Below, in pieces: positions 1 through 8,938 of a DNA stretch of 64,000 bases. A program made the translations under genes and the position numbers. The notes under the pieces are model-generated. The model saw only the letters and a list, made by a program, of their open reading frames with translations. It was not told where the DNA came from and did no database searches. The stretch's first letter is position 1. Each line of letters starts with the position of its first letter. This DNA is from Treponema sp. (GTDB taxonomy: Bacteria > Spirochaetota > Spirochaetia > Treponematales > Treponemataceae): positions 1-64,000 of the forward strand of contig JAILIC010000093.1 in the NCBI GenBank assembly GCA_024695475.1, read 5' to 3'.

Positions 1-136
1 AAAAAAACTATTTTTCAGTTTATTTATACAAATCCTTTGATTTTAACTAATTTAGGGTTTATAATAGTAGTATACAATTATTATTGCACAACTGCATATA
101 CCCGAACCAAAACAATGTTTACATCAGGAGCGATTT

Positions 137-2242
137 ATGAAGAAGCAACGAAAGGAACTCGACAGATTCGAGAAAAACGCAAGAAGAGGATGGCAAATAA
201 AATCAAAGCTCATAACATTATTTGTTTCAGCAACAGTTTTTTGTGTAGCAGGTACATTGACTTTAACATTAAGCATCTGCAATCGTTTTTTAAAAGAAGA
301 TGCTCAAAAGAGCCTGATTCACACAGCAAACGGTTGTTTTAGCACGTTGACAGATTGGGAAACAACTATAAAAGGTATGTCTGATATTTACGCAAAGACA
401 AAAGGACTTGCAAAAAATGTGCAGGCAGAAGATGCTTCTGCTATCAATCGCATTTTAACCGAAGTAGGAAAAGAAACTAACATAGATTTTATCGCAGTTT
501 TCAATATGGACGGAGTATCTTTGCAAGGCTCCTATAATTTTACGGCAGGACAAAATCTATCCAATATTCCAGAAATCAAAGACGCATTGCAAGGAAAATA
601 TAGCTATCTTTTCGATGAATTCGGAAATCTTCCTTATGCAATGGTTTCTTTTGCTTCTGTTATGGTTGAAGACACTATAGTCGGCTGTCTTGCTTGTGGC
701 TATGATATGTCACAGGACTCATTCATAAATATTGTTTCAGATAGTTACGACGTGGAATGTACCATTTTTGTTGGCGACAAACGTGTTTCCACGACGCTTG
801 GTTCTGAATTGCTCGGCACAAAATTGGACAACGACGAGATCTTGCAGAAAGTTCTCCGCAACGGCGAAGAATATGACGGTCCAATAAAAATACATGACAA
901 AAACTATTACAGCTCTTATCGTCCGATAAAATGCAACAACAAAACTACGGGAATGCTCTATGTAGCAAAGAGTATGGAAATCGTTTCAAAGGTTAGAAAT
1001 CTTACTTTTGCTATTGTAAGCCCGATTCTTTTAATTGTGTTCATCATCTTTATAGTTATCACATACACGTTCGTAAACTGGCTTATGTGGCGTATTTATA
1101 ATGTAACCAACTTTCTTAAAGAGATGGAGACTGGAGATGCAGACCTTACAAAACGCTGTAAGCTCTTTATCAGGGACGAAATTGGAGACTTGATCATTCA
1201 CTTTGATGCATTTCTGGATAAATTGCAGCAGATTATTTCCGAGATTAAAGGTACCAAGCAGGAGCTTACAGTTTCAGGCAGCGACCTTGAAAGCGGTACA
1301 CAGGATGCTTCCAGTTCTATTACACAGATTATCGCAAACATTAACGGTATCCATTCGCAGATTACTTCGCAGTCAGATAGTGTCCGTCAGACCGCCACTG
1401 CTGTTAATGAAATTTCCGACAATATTTCTACACTGAACCAACTTATTCAAGACCAGACAACAGGTGTAACACAAGCTTCTGCCGCGGTTGAAGAAATGGT
1501 CAGTAATATTTCCTCTGTCAATCACTCTGTAGAAAGAATGGCAGAGTCATTCGAATCATTGACAACAAACGCACAGACTGGGTTTAACAAGCAACAAGAT
1601 GTAAACGAGCGTATCAAGCAGATTGAAGATCAGTCTCAGATGCTGCAAGAAGCAAACCTTGCCATATCAAGCATTGCAGAGCAGACAAACCTGCTCGCCA
1701 TGAACGCCGCTATTGAGGCAGCTCATGCTGGCGAGGCCGGTAAAGGCTTTAGTGTTGTTGCTGACGAAATCCGCAAACTGTCAGAAACCTCATCATCACA
1801 GTCTCGCACCATCGGTGAGCAGCTTAACAAGATCAAGGATTCTATTTCTCAGGTAGTAGCGGCCTCTACAGAATCCAGCAAGGCATTTTCTGAGGTGTCT
1901 AACAAGATTAAAGATACCGACCAGCTGGTTATCCAGATCAAGGCCGCCATGGAAGAACAGAATGCCGGATCAAAACAGATTAGTGACGCACTGCATGACA
2001 TGACCTCAAGTACAACAAAAGTCAGTGCGGCATCAAAAGATATGGCCGTGCGTAATGAACGTATCATGTCTGAAATGACCAACCTCCGCGACGCTACCGA
2101 AAGCATGCAGAACAGCATGGAGGAGATGTCAATTGGTGCACGTAAGATTAACGAGACAGGAACAACACTGTCCGATGTATCAGGCATTGTAAAAACTGCC
2201 ATTGAAAAGATTGGTAAACAAATTGACTTGTTCAAGGTGTAA
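137..2242 (+). CDS. Methyl-accepting chemotaxis protein (receptor 1)
   Basis: This 701-residue receptor sits in the inner membrane, senses an unknown external ligand and passes the signal to CheA/CheW. Transmembrane helix 1 spans about residues 24-46, followed by a periplasmic Cache-like sensor, helix 2 at about 286-312, a HAMP region, and a long coiled-coil signalling domain. The hairpin tip, with the motif [20 protein letters not shown], lies near residues 515-540. AGGAG upstream supports the ATG. The neighbour at 2716 is a paralogue with an almost identical signalling half but a diverged sensor, so the two probably read different ligands. The ligand cannot be inferred. Confidence 0.93.
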   Translation: MKKQRKELDRFEKNARRGWQIKSKLITLFVSATVFCVAGTLTLTLSICNRFLKEDAQKSLIHTANGCFSTLTDWETTIKGMSDIYAKTKGLAKNVQAEDASAINRILTEVGKETNIDFIAVFNMDGVSLQGSYNFTAGQNLSNIPEIKDALQGKYSYLFDEFGNLPYAMVSFASVMVEDTIVGCLACGYDMSQDSFINIVSDSYDVECTIFVGDKRVSTTLGSELLGTKLDNDEILQKVLRNGEEYDGPIKIHDKNYYSSYRPIKCNNKTTGMLYVAKSMEIVSKVRNLTFAIVSPILLIVFIIFIVITYTFVNWLMWRIYNVTNFLKEMETGDADLTKRCKLFIRDEIGDLIIHFDAFLDKLQQIISEIKGTKQELTVSGSDLESGTQDASSSITQIIANINGIHSQITSQSDSVRQTATAVNEISDNISTLNQLIQDQTTGVTQASAAVEEMVSNISSVNHSVERMAESFESLTTNAQTGFNKQQDVNERIKQIEDQSQMLQEANLAISSIAEQTNLLAMNAAIEAAHAGEAGKGFSVVADEIRKLSETSSSQSRTIGEQLNKIKDSISQVVAASTESSKAFSEVSNKIKDTDQLVIQIKAAMEEQNAGSKQISDALHDMTSSTTKVSAASKDMAVRNERIMSEMTNLRDATESMQNSMEEMSIGARKINETGTTLSDVSGIVKTAIEKIGKQIDLFKV

Positions 2243-2267
2243 TCGGTATCACGAATACCAGGTGAGT

Positions 2268-2309
2268 TTAAAAGCCCGAAATATACAACTTTGTTGATCG
2301 GGCTTTTAA
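2268..2309 (+). terminator. Intrinsic-type terminator hairpin after receptor 1
   Basis: A 12-bp perfect inverted repeat (TTAAAAGCCCGA / TCGGGCTTTTAA, arms 2268-2279 and 2298-2309) lies 26 bases after the stop codon. The trailing T run is short, about four bases. Confidence 0.7.
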
Positions 2310-2715
2310 CCGTCGCATTTTCAAATTCAGTTCCCCTCTCGATTTTCCTTCATTCTTCAAAATACGTCTTTATAAAATCTTAAACAGGACGATAATCATA
2401 TATAGGAATAAAATTAGATATTCTTACCTACCCGGCAATTTTCGGTTATACTATTTACTATACTATATAAATCAGCAAAATAGTAGTAAGCACAGATAAT
2501 TGTGAGTAATAAAAGCGTTACCATTCGATCTCGAGTTAATTCCAAACAATATGCGTACTTTTTATTTTACAGGCTTCAGTACCACCTCATCATGTAGAAA
2601 AAAAAATAATTTTTTTCAATTAATATTATCAATATGTTTACAAAATTTTAAATTTAGCCGATACTGAAGACAGTAAATATAACTATTTTAAAACTATTCG
2701 CAGGGGAGTGGCATC
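2310..2715. other. AT-rich intergenic region between the two receptors
   Basis: About 400 bases without a credible gene on either strand. The only signals seen are a possible sigma-28-like promoter near its right end and AT-rich tracts. It shares no obvious sequence with the short leader in front of receptor 1, so the duplication does not extend into the promoters. Confidence 0.5.
2637..2664 (+). promoter_or_regulatory. Possible sigma-28 (FliA)-type promoter for receptor 2
   Basis: GCCGATAC at 2657-2664 matches the FliA -10 consensus GCCGATAA at seven of eight bases. A weak TTTA lies about 16 bases upstream. Chemotaxis receptors are classic FliA targets. The -35 match is poor, so this is tentative. 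Confidence 0.35.
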
Positions 2716-4836
2716 ATGGCAAGAAAGGAACTAGACAGGTTTGACACAACTGCCAAACGAGGCATACAAATTCTTACAAAACTAGTTGTCCGTATTGGCG
2801 GCTCTATCATTTTAGGCGTAGCTATAGCAACAGCAATATCAATCGTAACTTTTAACCGAGGTATGAAAAACTACATCAATGCAAGCTTTGATTTTATCGA
2901 ATCAGGATTCAAAGAAACACTGTATGATTGGCAAATCACAGCTGAATCCGATGCAGCACTGATAGCAGGCTGGCATGACCTCAAACTTGCATTATCAGAA
3001 TCTGATTCTGATTTGCTACAAAAAGCAGTACATGACGTAAATGAAAAGCTTGATGTCGACTTCATCGCCATAATTGCTCCAGATATGAAATCATTTTCTG
3101 GGGGAGCCCTTAACATTGATGCAAACGCTTCATTTGCTAATTCTTCTGTCACAAAAATAGCATTGCAAGGTGATCAGACTTCAAGTATCGAAGAAATCGG
3201 CAGCATAACATATGCAATCGTTGCCGCTAATCCAATCTATATAGATGACGAGCTCACTGGCTGTGTCGTTACCGGGTATGATCTTACAAAAGGCGCATTA
3301 ACAAACATGATTCAGGGCTCTTATGATGTAGAGTGTACCCTATTTAAAGCTAACACACGAATTTCGACAACACTTAAGGGTGAAAATGGATCTTCCCTTG
3401 TAGGAACAAAGCTTGACAATCAAAAGATAGTAGATCAGGTACTCAAAAACGGATACCCATACAAAGGATACAACATAATAGCAGGCTCAGACTATTCATC
3501 TGTCTACTTTCCTCTTTTTGCAAGTGATTCTACGACGGTTACTGGTATGGCATTTATTGCTAAACCACTTGCAGTCATAAATCAAACCTATGTAAAAGTT
3601 CTTAAAACTGTTGTTCCTACCGTAATCCTGCTTGTTGTAATTCTGATAACGTGGAACTTTTTCTTTATCAGATGGCTCATGTGGCGTATCTACAATGTTA
3701 CAAACTTCCTCAAAGAGATGGAAACAGGAGATGCAGACCTTACAAAACGATGTAAGCTCTTTATCAGAGACGAAATCGGTGACTTGATTATTCACTTTGA
3801 CCTTTTCCTTGATAAGCTGCAGGAAATTATTACCGATGTCAAACAAACAAAAGTAAATCTTACGGAGAACGGTCAATCTCTCACCGACGGCACCAATCAT
3901 ACAACTGCAGCAATTGATCAGATCATTACCAACATTGATAATATCCACAGTCAAATTTTGACACAAACGGACAGCGTCCAACAGACAGCTGGAGCCGTTA
4001 ATGAAATTACAGACAATATCACCACACTCAATGGTCTTATCGAAGGTCAAGCCTCTGGTGTAACACAAGCTTCTGCAGCTGTTGAAGAAATGATTGGTAA
4101 CATTTCTTCAGTAAATACCTCCGTGGACAAGATGGCAGCATCCTTCACTGTGTTATCAGAAAATGCACAAACTGGTTTTAACAAGCAGCAAGATGTAAAT
4201 GACCGTATCAAACAAATAGAAGAACAGTCACAAATGCTACAGGAAGCAAATCTTGCCATTTCAAACATAGCTGAGCAAACAAACTTACTGGCTATGAATG
4301 CCGCTATCGAAGCAGCCCACGCAGGCGAAGCTGGTAAAGGTTTTAGTGTTGTTGCAGATGAAATCCGTAAACTTTCAGAAACTTCATCATCACAATCTCG
4401 CACGATCGGTGAGCAACTTAACAAAATCAAAGACTCCATTTCGCAAGTAGTAGCTGCTTCTACAGAATCTAGCAAGGCATTTTCTGACGTATCAAACAAA
4501 ATCCGCGATACCGATCAATTGGTTATCCAGATCAAGTCAGCCATGGAAGAGCAAAATGCTGGTTCTAAACAAATTAGTGATGCTTTGCAAAGCATGAACA
4601 ACAGTACCTCTGAAGTACGTACTGCTTCTCATGAAATGGCAAATAAAAACAAAAAGATTATGGATGAGATGAACTCTCTGCAGACCGTAACTAAAAACAT
4701 GCAGCAAAGCATGGATGCAATGGAACAGGGAGCTCAAAAAATCAATGCCACAGGAACACAGCTTGGAGAAATTTCAACGAGTGTTCAAACGGCAATCGAC
4801 AAGATCGGCAAACAAATCGATTTGTTCAAAGTGTAA
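2716..4836 (+). CDS. Methyl-accepting chemotaxis protein (receptor 2)
   Basis: A 706-residue paralogue of the upstream receptor with the same layout: transmembrane helix near 21-44, periplasmic sensor, second helix near 293-320, HAMP, and a signalling hairpin with [20 protein letters not shown] near 519-540. From the segment [19 protein letters not shown] to the C-terminus the two proteins are nearly the same, while the sensors differ. CAGGGGAG upstream supports the ATG at 2716. It probably forms mixed arrays with receptor 1. The ligand is unknown. Confidence 0.93.
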   Translation: MARKELDRFDTTAKRGIQILTKLVVRIGGSIILGVAIATAISIVTFNRGMKNYINASFDFIESGFKETLYDWQITAESDAALIAGWHDLKLALSESDSDLLQKAVHDVNEKLDVDFIAIIAPDMKSFSGGALNIDANASFANSSVTKIALQGDQTSSIEEIGSITYAIVAANPIYIDDELTGCVVTGYDLTKGALTNMIQGSYDVECTLFKANTRISTTLKGENGSSLVGTKLDNQKIVDQVLKNGYPYKGYNIIAGSDYSSVYFPLFASDSTTVTGMAFIAKPLAVINQTYVKVLKTVVPTVILLVVILITWNFFFIRWLMWRIYNVTNFLKEMETGDADLTKRCKLFIRDEIGDLIIHFDLFLDKLQEIITDVKQTKVNLTENGQSLTDGTNHTTAAIDQIITNIDNIHSQILTQTDSVQQTAGAVNEITDNITTLNGLIEGQASGVTQASAAVEEMIGNISSVNTSVDKMAASFTVLSENAQTGFNKQQDVNDRIKQIEEQSQMLQEANLAISNIAEQTNLLAMNAAIEAAHAGEAGKGFSVVADEIRKLSETSSSQSRTIGEQLNKIKDSISQVVAASTESSKAFSDVSNKIRDTDQLVIQIKSAMEEQNAGSKQISDALQSMNNSTSEVRTASHEMANKNKKIMDEMNSLQTVTKNMQQSMDAMEQGAQKINATGTQLGEISTSVQTAIDKIGKQIDLFKV

Positions 4837-4868
4837 GGTCTCCATAAGTACCTTTTATGGAATAGAGG

Positions 4869-4912
4869 AGCTGTCCTGGAAGTTATTACAAACTTCCAGG
4901 GCAGCTTTTTTT
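4869..4912 (+). terminator. Rho-independent terminator after receptor 2
   Basis: A hairpin with arms at about 4869-4883 and 4892-4905 (core CTGGAAGT / ACTTCCAG) is followed by a run of eight T. Confidence 0.88.
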
Positions 4913-4984
4913 ATTTCTGTTGCTACAATATCAGAAAAACGTTACAAAGTAGAAGTTGACTTGCTCTAAGCTATTTTTTGCAAC

Positions 4985-5012
4985 ACTCCCGAAAATTTCG
5001 GGAGTAGCTCCC
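4985..5012. repeat. Palindromic CTCCC/GGGAG element (copy D)
   Basis: ACTCCCGAAA (4985-4994) and TTTCGGGAGT (4996-5005) form a perfect 10-bp inverted repeat. A third arm, GCTCCCC, follows at once, so the middle GGGAG can pair either way. Related three-arm elements start the repeats at 7641, 10396 and 11790. Here it ends just upstream of the probable -35 region of the response regulator gene, so it could be an operator, possibly for that regulator itself. No T run follows, so it is not an ordinary terminator. Confidence 0.6.
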
Positions 5013-5037
5013 CTACAAAACCATTCATTTTTCATAG

Positions 5038-5043
5038 TATAAT
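5038..5043 (+). promoter_or_regulatory. -10 box (TATAAT) for a leaderless response regulator transcript
   Basis: A perfect TATAAT ends seven bases before the ATG at 5051. No Shine-Dalgarno sequence is present, so transcription should start at or next to the start codon. The -35 region is poor (ACAAAA or TACAAA), as in activator-dependent promoters. Confidence 0.6.
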
Positions 5044-5050
5044 CGTGTGT

Positions 5051-5695
5051 ATGAGAAAAAGCATAATTCTTGTTGATGATCATGCACTCTTACTGAACGG
5101 AATTAAAAACTGGATAGAAAATCATTCGGATTATAAGGTGGAATTTCAGGCAGGTAACGTTGAAGACTGTAAGGAAATCCAGAATCAGTTTGAGAGAAAA
5201 AGTCTTAAAGCTGATGATTTTCTTGCGGTCGTTGATATTTCATTTAAGTCTTTAGATTCGCAGATGGAAAATTCTGGTTTTGACATCATCAAAGAATTTT
5301 CCCGACTGAGCATTCCATGCATCGCCTATTCCAGCCACGATTCGGGCGGCTTTGTTGAACACGCAACAAGTCCGTCTGTGGGTGCAAAAGGCTTTGTTTC
5401 AAAAACGGCGGATGAATTCATTCTGCTTGCGGCAATCGACTCGGTGGCAAAGGGCGGAACGTATATCCAGGCTGAGCTTGTAACCGGGCTTCTGGAAGTG
5501 CGCGACATCACTCAAACCTTTACAAAAAAGGAAAAGCTTGTTGCCGACACGCTGACAATTCACAATACCAATGCCGAAGTTGCCACCGCCCTTGGAATTG
5601 CAGAAAAAACTGTCGTAAATTACCTGACAATTTTGTATGATAAGGCAGGAGTAGAAAATAAACTCCAGTTTCTTGAAAAAATGGGAAGATTATGA
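5051..5695 (+). CDS. NarL/FixJ-family response regulator
   Basis: A 214-residue cytoplasmic DNA-binding regulator. The receiver domain has the acidic pair at residues 9-10 (VDDH), the phospho-acceptor Asp62 in VVDIS, and a Lys in the FVSKT motif. Residues about 150-214 form a LuxR-type helix-turn-helix (EVATALGIAEKTVVNYL). A GTG at 5045 is possible, but the ATG at 5051 fits a leaderless start seven bases after TATAAT. It overlaps the next gene by ATGA and belongs with the kinase at 6279. The target genes may include those behind the CTCCC/GGGAG elements, which is inference. Confidence 0.88.
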   Translation: MRKSIILVDDHALLLNGIKNWIENHSDYKVEFQAGNVEDCKEIQNQFERKSLKADDFLAVVDISFKSLDSQMENSGFDIIKEFSRLSIPCIAYSSHDSGGFVEHATSPSVGAKGFVSKTADEFILLAAIDSVAKGGTYIQAELVTGLLEVRDITQTFTKKEKLVADTLTIHNTNAEVATALGIAEKTVVNYLTILYDKAGVENKLQFLEKMGRL

Positions 5696-6282
5696 AATCA
5701 AACAAGTTTGCATTCACAGGACTTTTATGCCTCCTTGCTCTTCTATTGAACATTGCAAGCGCAATGCTGGCCACCGCCCTCAAACTCCCGGCCTTTTTAG
5801 ACACAATTTTTACCGTGGCAATTACTTTTTATGCAGGCCTTATTCCCGGAATCATCGTAGCCACCCTTTTTAACCCGGTTATGACACTTCTCCGCTGCGT
5901 TATGACCGGCAGCGAAATCTTCTTATATGATTTTTTATACGCAATCTGCGGAATTCTCATTGTAATAGCTAGCTGGCTTTTCAGCCGCAACAAAAAGGAA
6001 TTTCATTTTAACCGCCGCGTCACCCTTCTTTACCTTCTGATAATCGTATTTTTTTCAACCTTTGTAAGTTCATTCTCTGCAAGCGCACTGGACACCTTTA
6101 TCCGCCCGCTTTTTGAAAAAGCATCTGGTTTTTCTGCAATCGACGATATTTCTCTTATCTTTCAGAAATTGAATTTCAGCGTATTTTTGTCCTATCTTTT
6201 ACCCCGCATTCCAATTACGCTTTTAGACCGATTTATCTGCACCTTTGCTGCTTACGGTATATATTCGGGGCTACGTAAATGA
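5692..6282 (+). CDS. Multi-pass membrane protein between regulator and kinase
   Basis: A 196-residue protein made largely of hydrophobic segments (at least five predicted helices) with short Arg/Lys-rich loops. It overlaps the response regulator upstream and the kinase downstream by ATGA, so the three are translationally coupled. The overall look resembles small integral membrane sensors or ECF-type substrate-binding subunits, but I cannot assign a family. Since the kinase has only one transmembrane helix and almost no external domain, this protein is the likely signal-sensing partner. That is inference from context. Confidence 0.7.
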   Translation: MKSNKFAFTGLLCLLALLLNIASAMLATALKLPAFLDTIFTVAITFYAGLIPGIIVATLFNPVMTLLRCVMTGSEIFLYDFLYAICGILIVIASWLFSRNKKEFHFNRRVTLLYLLIIVFFSTFVSSFSASALDTFIRPLFEKASGFSAIDDISLIFQKLNFSVFLSYLLPRIPITLLDRFICTFAAYGIYSGLRK

Positions 6283-7100
6283 CAGAGCTTGATTTGCAGG
6301 ATTTAACTTCCGCCCTCAGTCTTTACACCTCATTTTTTATCTTTCTTGTTGTGCTTACCTTTGCAGCCTTTATCATCCTTCTGGCAATTTTGATTCACAA
6401 CATTAAATCCCGCAAAAATCTTAAGGACAACCGGCAATTTATCGAAGAAACAATTGCCGTGCAGGAAGAAGAGCGCCGCAGAATCAGTCAGGAGCTGCAC
6501 GATACGGTAAGCCAGAACATAAAAGCCCTGCTGCTTTCCCAAAGGGAACTTAAAGACTGCTGCACGGACACAAATCTGCTTTCTAAACTTGAAAAAATCA
6601 TCAGCATGGAAAAGAAAAACCAGAAGGAACTGAGGGTCATAATTCAGAATCTTTCTGTTCCCGCCCTTGCAAGCATTCCCTTTAAGACTGTCATCAATGA
6701 TTTGTGTGAGCAGTTTTACGCCCAGAGTAAAATCCCCTGCAAGTTTTTTGTTGCCCCAGACCTTTCTCTGGACGATTTTACCACTGAACAAAAGCATCAT
6801 ATCCTGCGCATTGTTCAGGAGGCTTTGAACAATGCCCGGACCCACGCAAAGGCTGAAGAGACAAGTGTTGTAATCAGACGGATAAGCGGGCAACAGAAAG
6901 CTGGCGGCCTGATTCGCATTATGATTTTTGATGACGGCCAGGGCTTCGATTCTGCAAACCAGCTACCACCGACTGACGCTTCATCTCACTTTGGCATGAG
7001 CGGAATGGAAATGCGGGCGAAACTTTTGGACGGCACTCTTACCGTAAACAGCTCCCCTGATACAGGAACGGAAGTGCAACTGGAAATTCCTGTTCCGTAA
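6279..7100 (+). CDS. NarX/DesK-type sensor histidine kinase
   Basis: A 273-residue kinase: one transmembrane helix at about residues 17-40, a short coiled linker, a HisKA_3 dimerisation helix with the phospho-acceptor His74 in RRRISQELHDTVSQN, and an ATPase domain with the N-box NNARTHA (184-190), the G1 box DDGQGF (218-223) and the GMSGM motif. This class pairs with NarL-type regulators, matching the gene at 5051. There is no extracytoplasmic sensor, so it probably relies on the membrane protein encoded just upstream. Confidence 0.9.
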   Translation: MTELDLQDLTSALSLYTSFFIFLVVLTFAAFIILLAILIHNIKSRKNLKDNRQFIEETIAVQEEERRRISQELHDTVSQNIKALLLSQRELKDCCTDTNLLSKLEKIISMEKKNQKELRVIIQNLSVPALASIPFKTVINDLCEQFYAQSKIPCKFFVAPDLSLDDFTTEQKHHILRIVQEALNNARTHAKAEETSVVIRRISGQQKAGGLIRIMIFDDGQGFDSANQLPPTDASSHFGMSGMEMRAKLLDGTLTVNSSPDTGTEVQLEIPVP

Positions 7101-7123
7101 ACCGTGAAGCAACCGAAGCGTAA

Positions 7124-7642
7124 ATGAAGAAAAACCGTCCGAAGAAATACGAGGAAAGCCTTAAAAACTGCATTTTACTTGCCCGAATAGAATTTTTCAC
7201 AATATCTGCAGACCCAGATGATGAATATCAGTGCCAGCTTGCAGAAAAAATCTTTCAGACACAGAGAAAAATAGAAAAAAAACAGAGGGATAATGGGCTT
7301 TTTGGTGGACGCTACGGGGTAAAATGGTATCAAGAAATCTTTGCAAGGCTTGCGGTCAAATTAGGTATCTCAAAAATGTGCCCCATTTACCGCCTTCCTG
7401 GCTTTTATACTTTTGACAATGCAAATCCCTGCCACGTCTACCAAAAATGGTGCACCGCTTTTGACGGAGTTCTTACCCAAAACGACATAGAGTTAATCGT
7501 TTCTGCTGCCATAAAAAACGACGACAACTTTTATGAATACGGCGTAAAAGCCTGGGAAAACATGCAGGAACAAAAACGCTGGGACCTTCCCGGCGAGCTT
7601 ATTACCATCTGGCGATATTGGAAAGAAAAGCTGAAAAAATAA
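7124..7642 (+). CDS. Hypothetical protein, 172 residues
   Basis: I do not recognise this family. The protein is soluble, rich in Lys, Trp and aromatic residues, with Cys at scattered positions and no signal peptide or membrane helix. It begins 23 bases after the kinase stop without a clear Shine-Dalgarno sequence, and the stop codon lies directly against repeat copy A, which should end the operon. Codon use is that of a real gene throughout and no long competing frame overlaps it. Confidence 0.65.
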   Translation: MKKNRPKKYEESLKNCILLARIEFFTISADPDDEYQCQLAEKIFQTQRKIEKKQRDNGLFGGRYGVKWYQEIFARLAVKLGISKMCPIYRLPGFYTFDNANPCHVYQKWCTAFDGVLTQNDIELIVSAAIKNDDNFYEYGVKAWENMQEQKRWDLPGELITIWRYWKEKLKK

Positions 7643-7816
7643 CTCCCGAGAAAATCGGGAATTATCCCCTGGTTTTTCTAAGTACCTCCTCCCAATACAT
7701 AATAAAAATCTCCGTGTAAAATCACTTTTGTTACCGAAAAATGATTTTTTGCTGCATGACTTGTTTATATTATGTGCGCAAAAAATTAAAAAATCGTCGG
7801 AAAAAAACACGGGGGA
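7641..7816 (+). repeat. Dispersed intergenic element, copy A
   Basis: First of three copies of a roughly 150-175 bp non-coding element. It opens with a CTCCCGA/TCGGGA hairpin and a third TCCC arm (7643-7668), then the conserved core at 7688-7722, which is identical over 35 bases to copy B (10441-10475). AT-rich blocks AAAAATGATTTTTTG and TTGTTTATATTA follow. It ends at the ribosome-binding site of the gene at 7820, so it probably supplies promoter and leader for that gene. Confidence 0.8.
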
Positions 7817-7819
7817 AAA

Positions 7820-8851
7820 ATGCGAAAGCTAACAGAAACAAAAAACATTTTTAAAGTACTGGGTATTGAACATTCAGAAAATTATCACAACAATATGCTT
7901 GCATGGCTTTTTGATGCAAACGGGGGGCATCATGCAGGCTCTGTTTATTTTAGAAATATAGTGAGCAGATTCAGCAAGGAAATGTACGACCTTGTTGCTA
8001 TGAAATGGGAATCGTTTACTGTATACAGGGAATTTCCTGTAGAAAATGATGAGAAAAAAGGCTTTATCGACATTTTCTGCATTTCTGAAGAAAAAAAATG
8101 CATAATCTGCTTTGAAAATAAGATTGGCAGTTCCGAACATTCAAACCAGTTGCAGCGCTATGCAGATTTCATTGAAAAAGAGTATTGCGAAAAAGGCTAT
8201 AAGGCACTCTTTGTGTATCTGACTCCTAATGGTGAAACACCTTCAGATAATCGCTGGAAAAAAATGAATTACCGCGATTTGTATGACATCACATGCACTG
8301 CAAGGGGAAATATTGTTGATGACAAAATAAGAGGTATTGCAGAAGATTATCGGGATATTCTTCTTGGGACTTTCGCTACTGCTCGTGATTTTAAGGATTG
8401 CATCACACGAGCAAATGAGTGCGTTGTTTGCAAAGACTTTCCTAACCTTGAATGTGTCAAAGTCACAGCAATGAATGCTCTTTACAAGGATGCTTCGCTC
8501 ACTTGTTTTGCCCCTGCTGACACTGCAGGCGGATATACCGGTACAAATGATTTGTGCTACATCTGTATCAAAATGGAAAAGGCTCAGTATGAAAAAGGCA
8601 CGCTTGCCTGTGTCCTGACTTTTACGAATCATCCTAAAAATCTTGAAGAAGGCTCTGCATTCAGAAAAACGTTCAGCCCGGCCAATCTTGGTTTCCGCTG
8701 GTATGATGCAATCGAAATTGAAGAAAAGCTGCTGAATGACGGCGAGCTTTTAAAAGATTTCTTTATGAGTGAAAACGGCACTGCGCGTTTTGCAACGGTG
8801 GTAAAGAGCCTGCTTTCTAAGATGAAAGCAGAAATTAAGGGAAAAGATTAG
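7820..8851 (+). CDS. PD-(D/E)XK nuclease superfamily protein
   Basis: A 343-residue protein with a nuclease fold in the N-terminal third. The catalytic pattern is visible as Asp84 in GFIDIF and the Glu99-x-Lys101 pair in CFENKI, followed by a QLQRYADFI helix. This matches the PDDEXK_4 group often found in mobile or defence-related contexts. The C-terminal 200 residues are not recognised. A GGGGG ribosome-binding site precedes the ATG and repeat copy A lies directly upstream. The next gene encodes an ATPase, so the two might act together. Substrate unknown. Confidence 0.75.
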   Translation: MRKLTETKNIFKVLGIEHSENYHNNMLAWLFDANGGHHAGSVYFRNIVSRFSKEMYDLVAMKWESFTVYREFPVENDEKKGFIDIFCISEEKKCIICFENKIGSSEHSNQLQRYADFIEKEYCEKGYKALFVYLTPNGETPSDNRWKKMNYRDLYDITCTARGNIVDDKIRGIAEDYRDILLGTFATARDFKDCITRANECVVCKDFPNLECVKVTAMNALYKDASLTCFAPADTAGGYTGTNDLCYICIKMEKAQYEKGTLACVLTFTNHPKNLEEGSAFRKTFSPANLGFRWYDAIEIEEKLLNDGELLKDFFMSENGTARFATVVKSLLSKMKAEIKGKD

Positions 8852-8888
8852 CCCGTTCTTGACGATTTCTTTTTTCAGCATTATCATT

Positions 8889-8925
8889 TTACTCGGATAA
8901 AACCGAGTCGGAAATATTCGAGTAA
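8889..8925 (+). promoter_or_regulatory. Alternative-pairing hairpin in the leader of the ATPase gene
   Basis: TTTTACTCG (about 8888-8896) can pair with CGAGTAAAA (about 8919-8927), or ACTCGG can pair with the inner CCGAGT. The two folds exclude each other, and the outer one ends right at the AAGGAG ribosome-binding site. It could modulate translation of the gene at 8939. Confidence 0.45.
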
Positions 8926-8938
8926 AAAGGAGATGCAT

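Noticed and set aside
37-342. Small gene upstream of receptor 1
   Set aside because: It overlaps the receptor gene in another frame and has no ribosome-binding site or protein-like composition.
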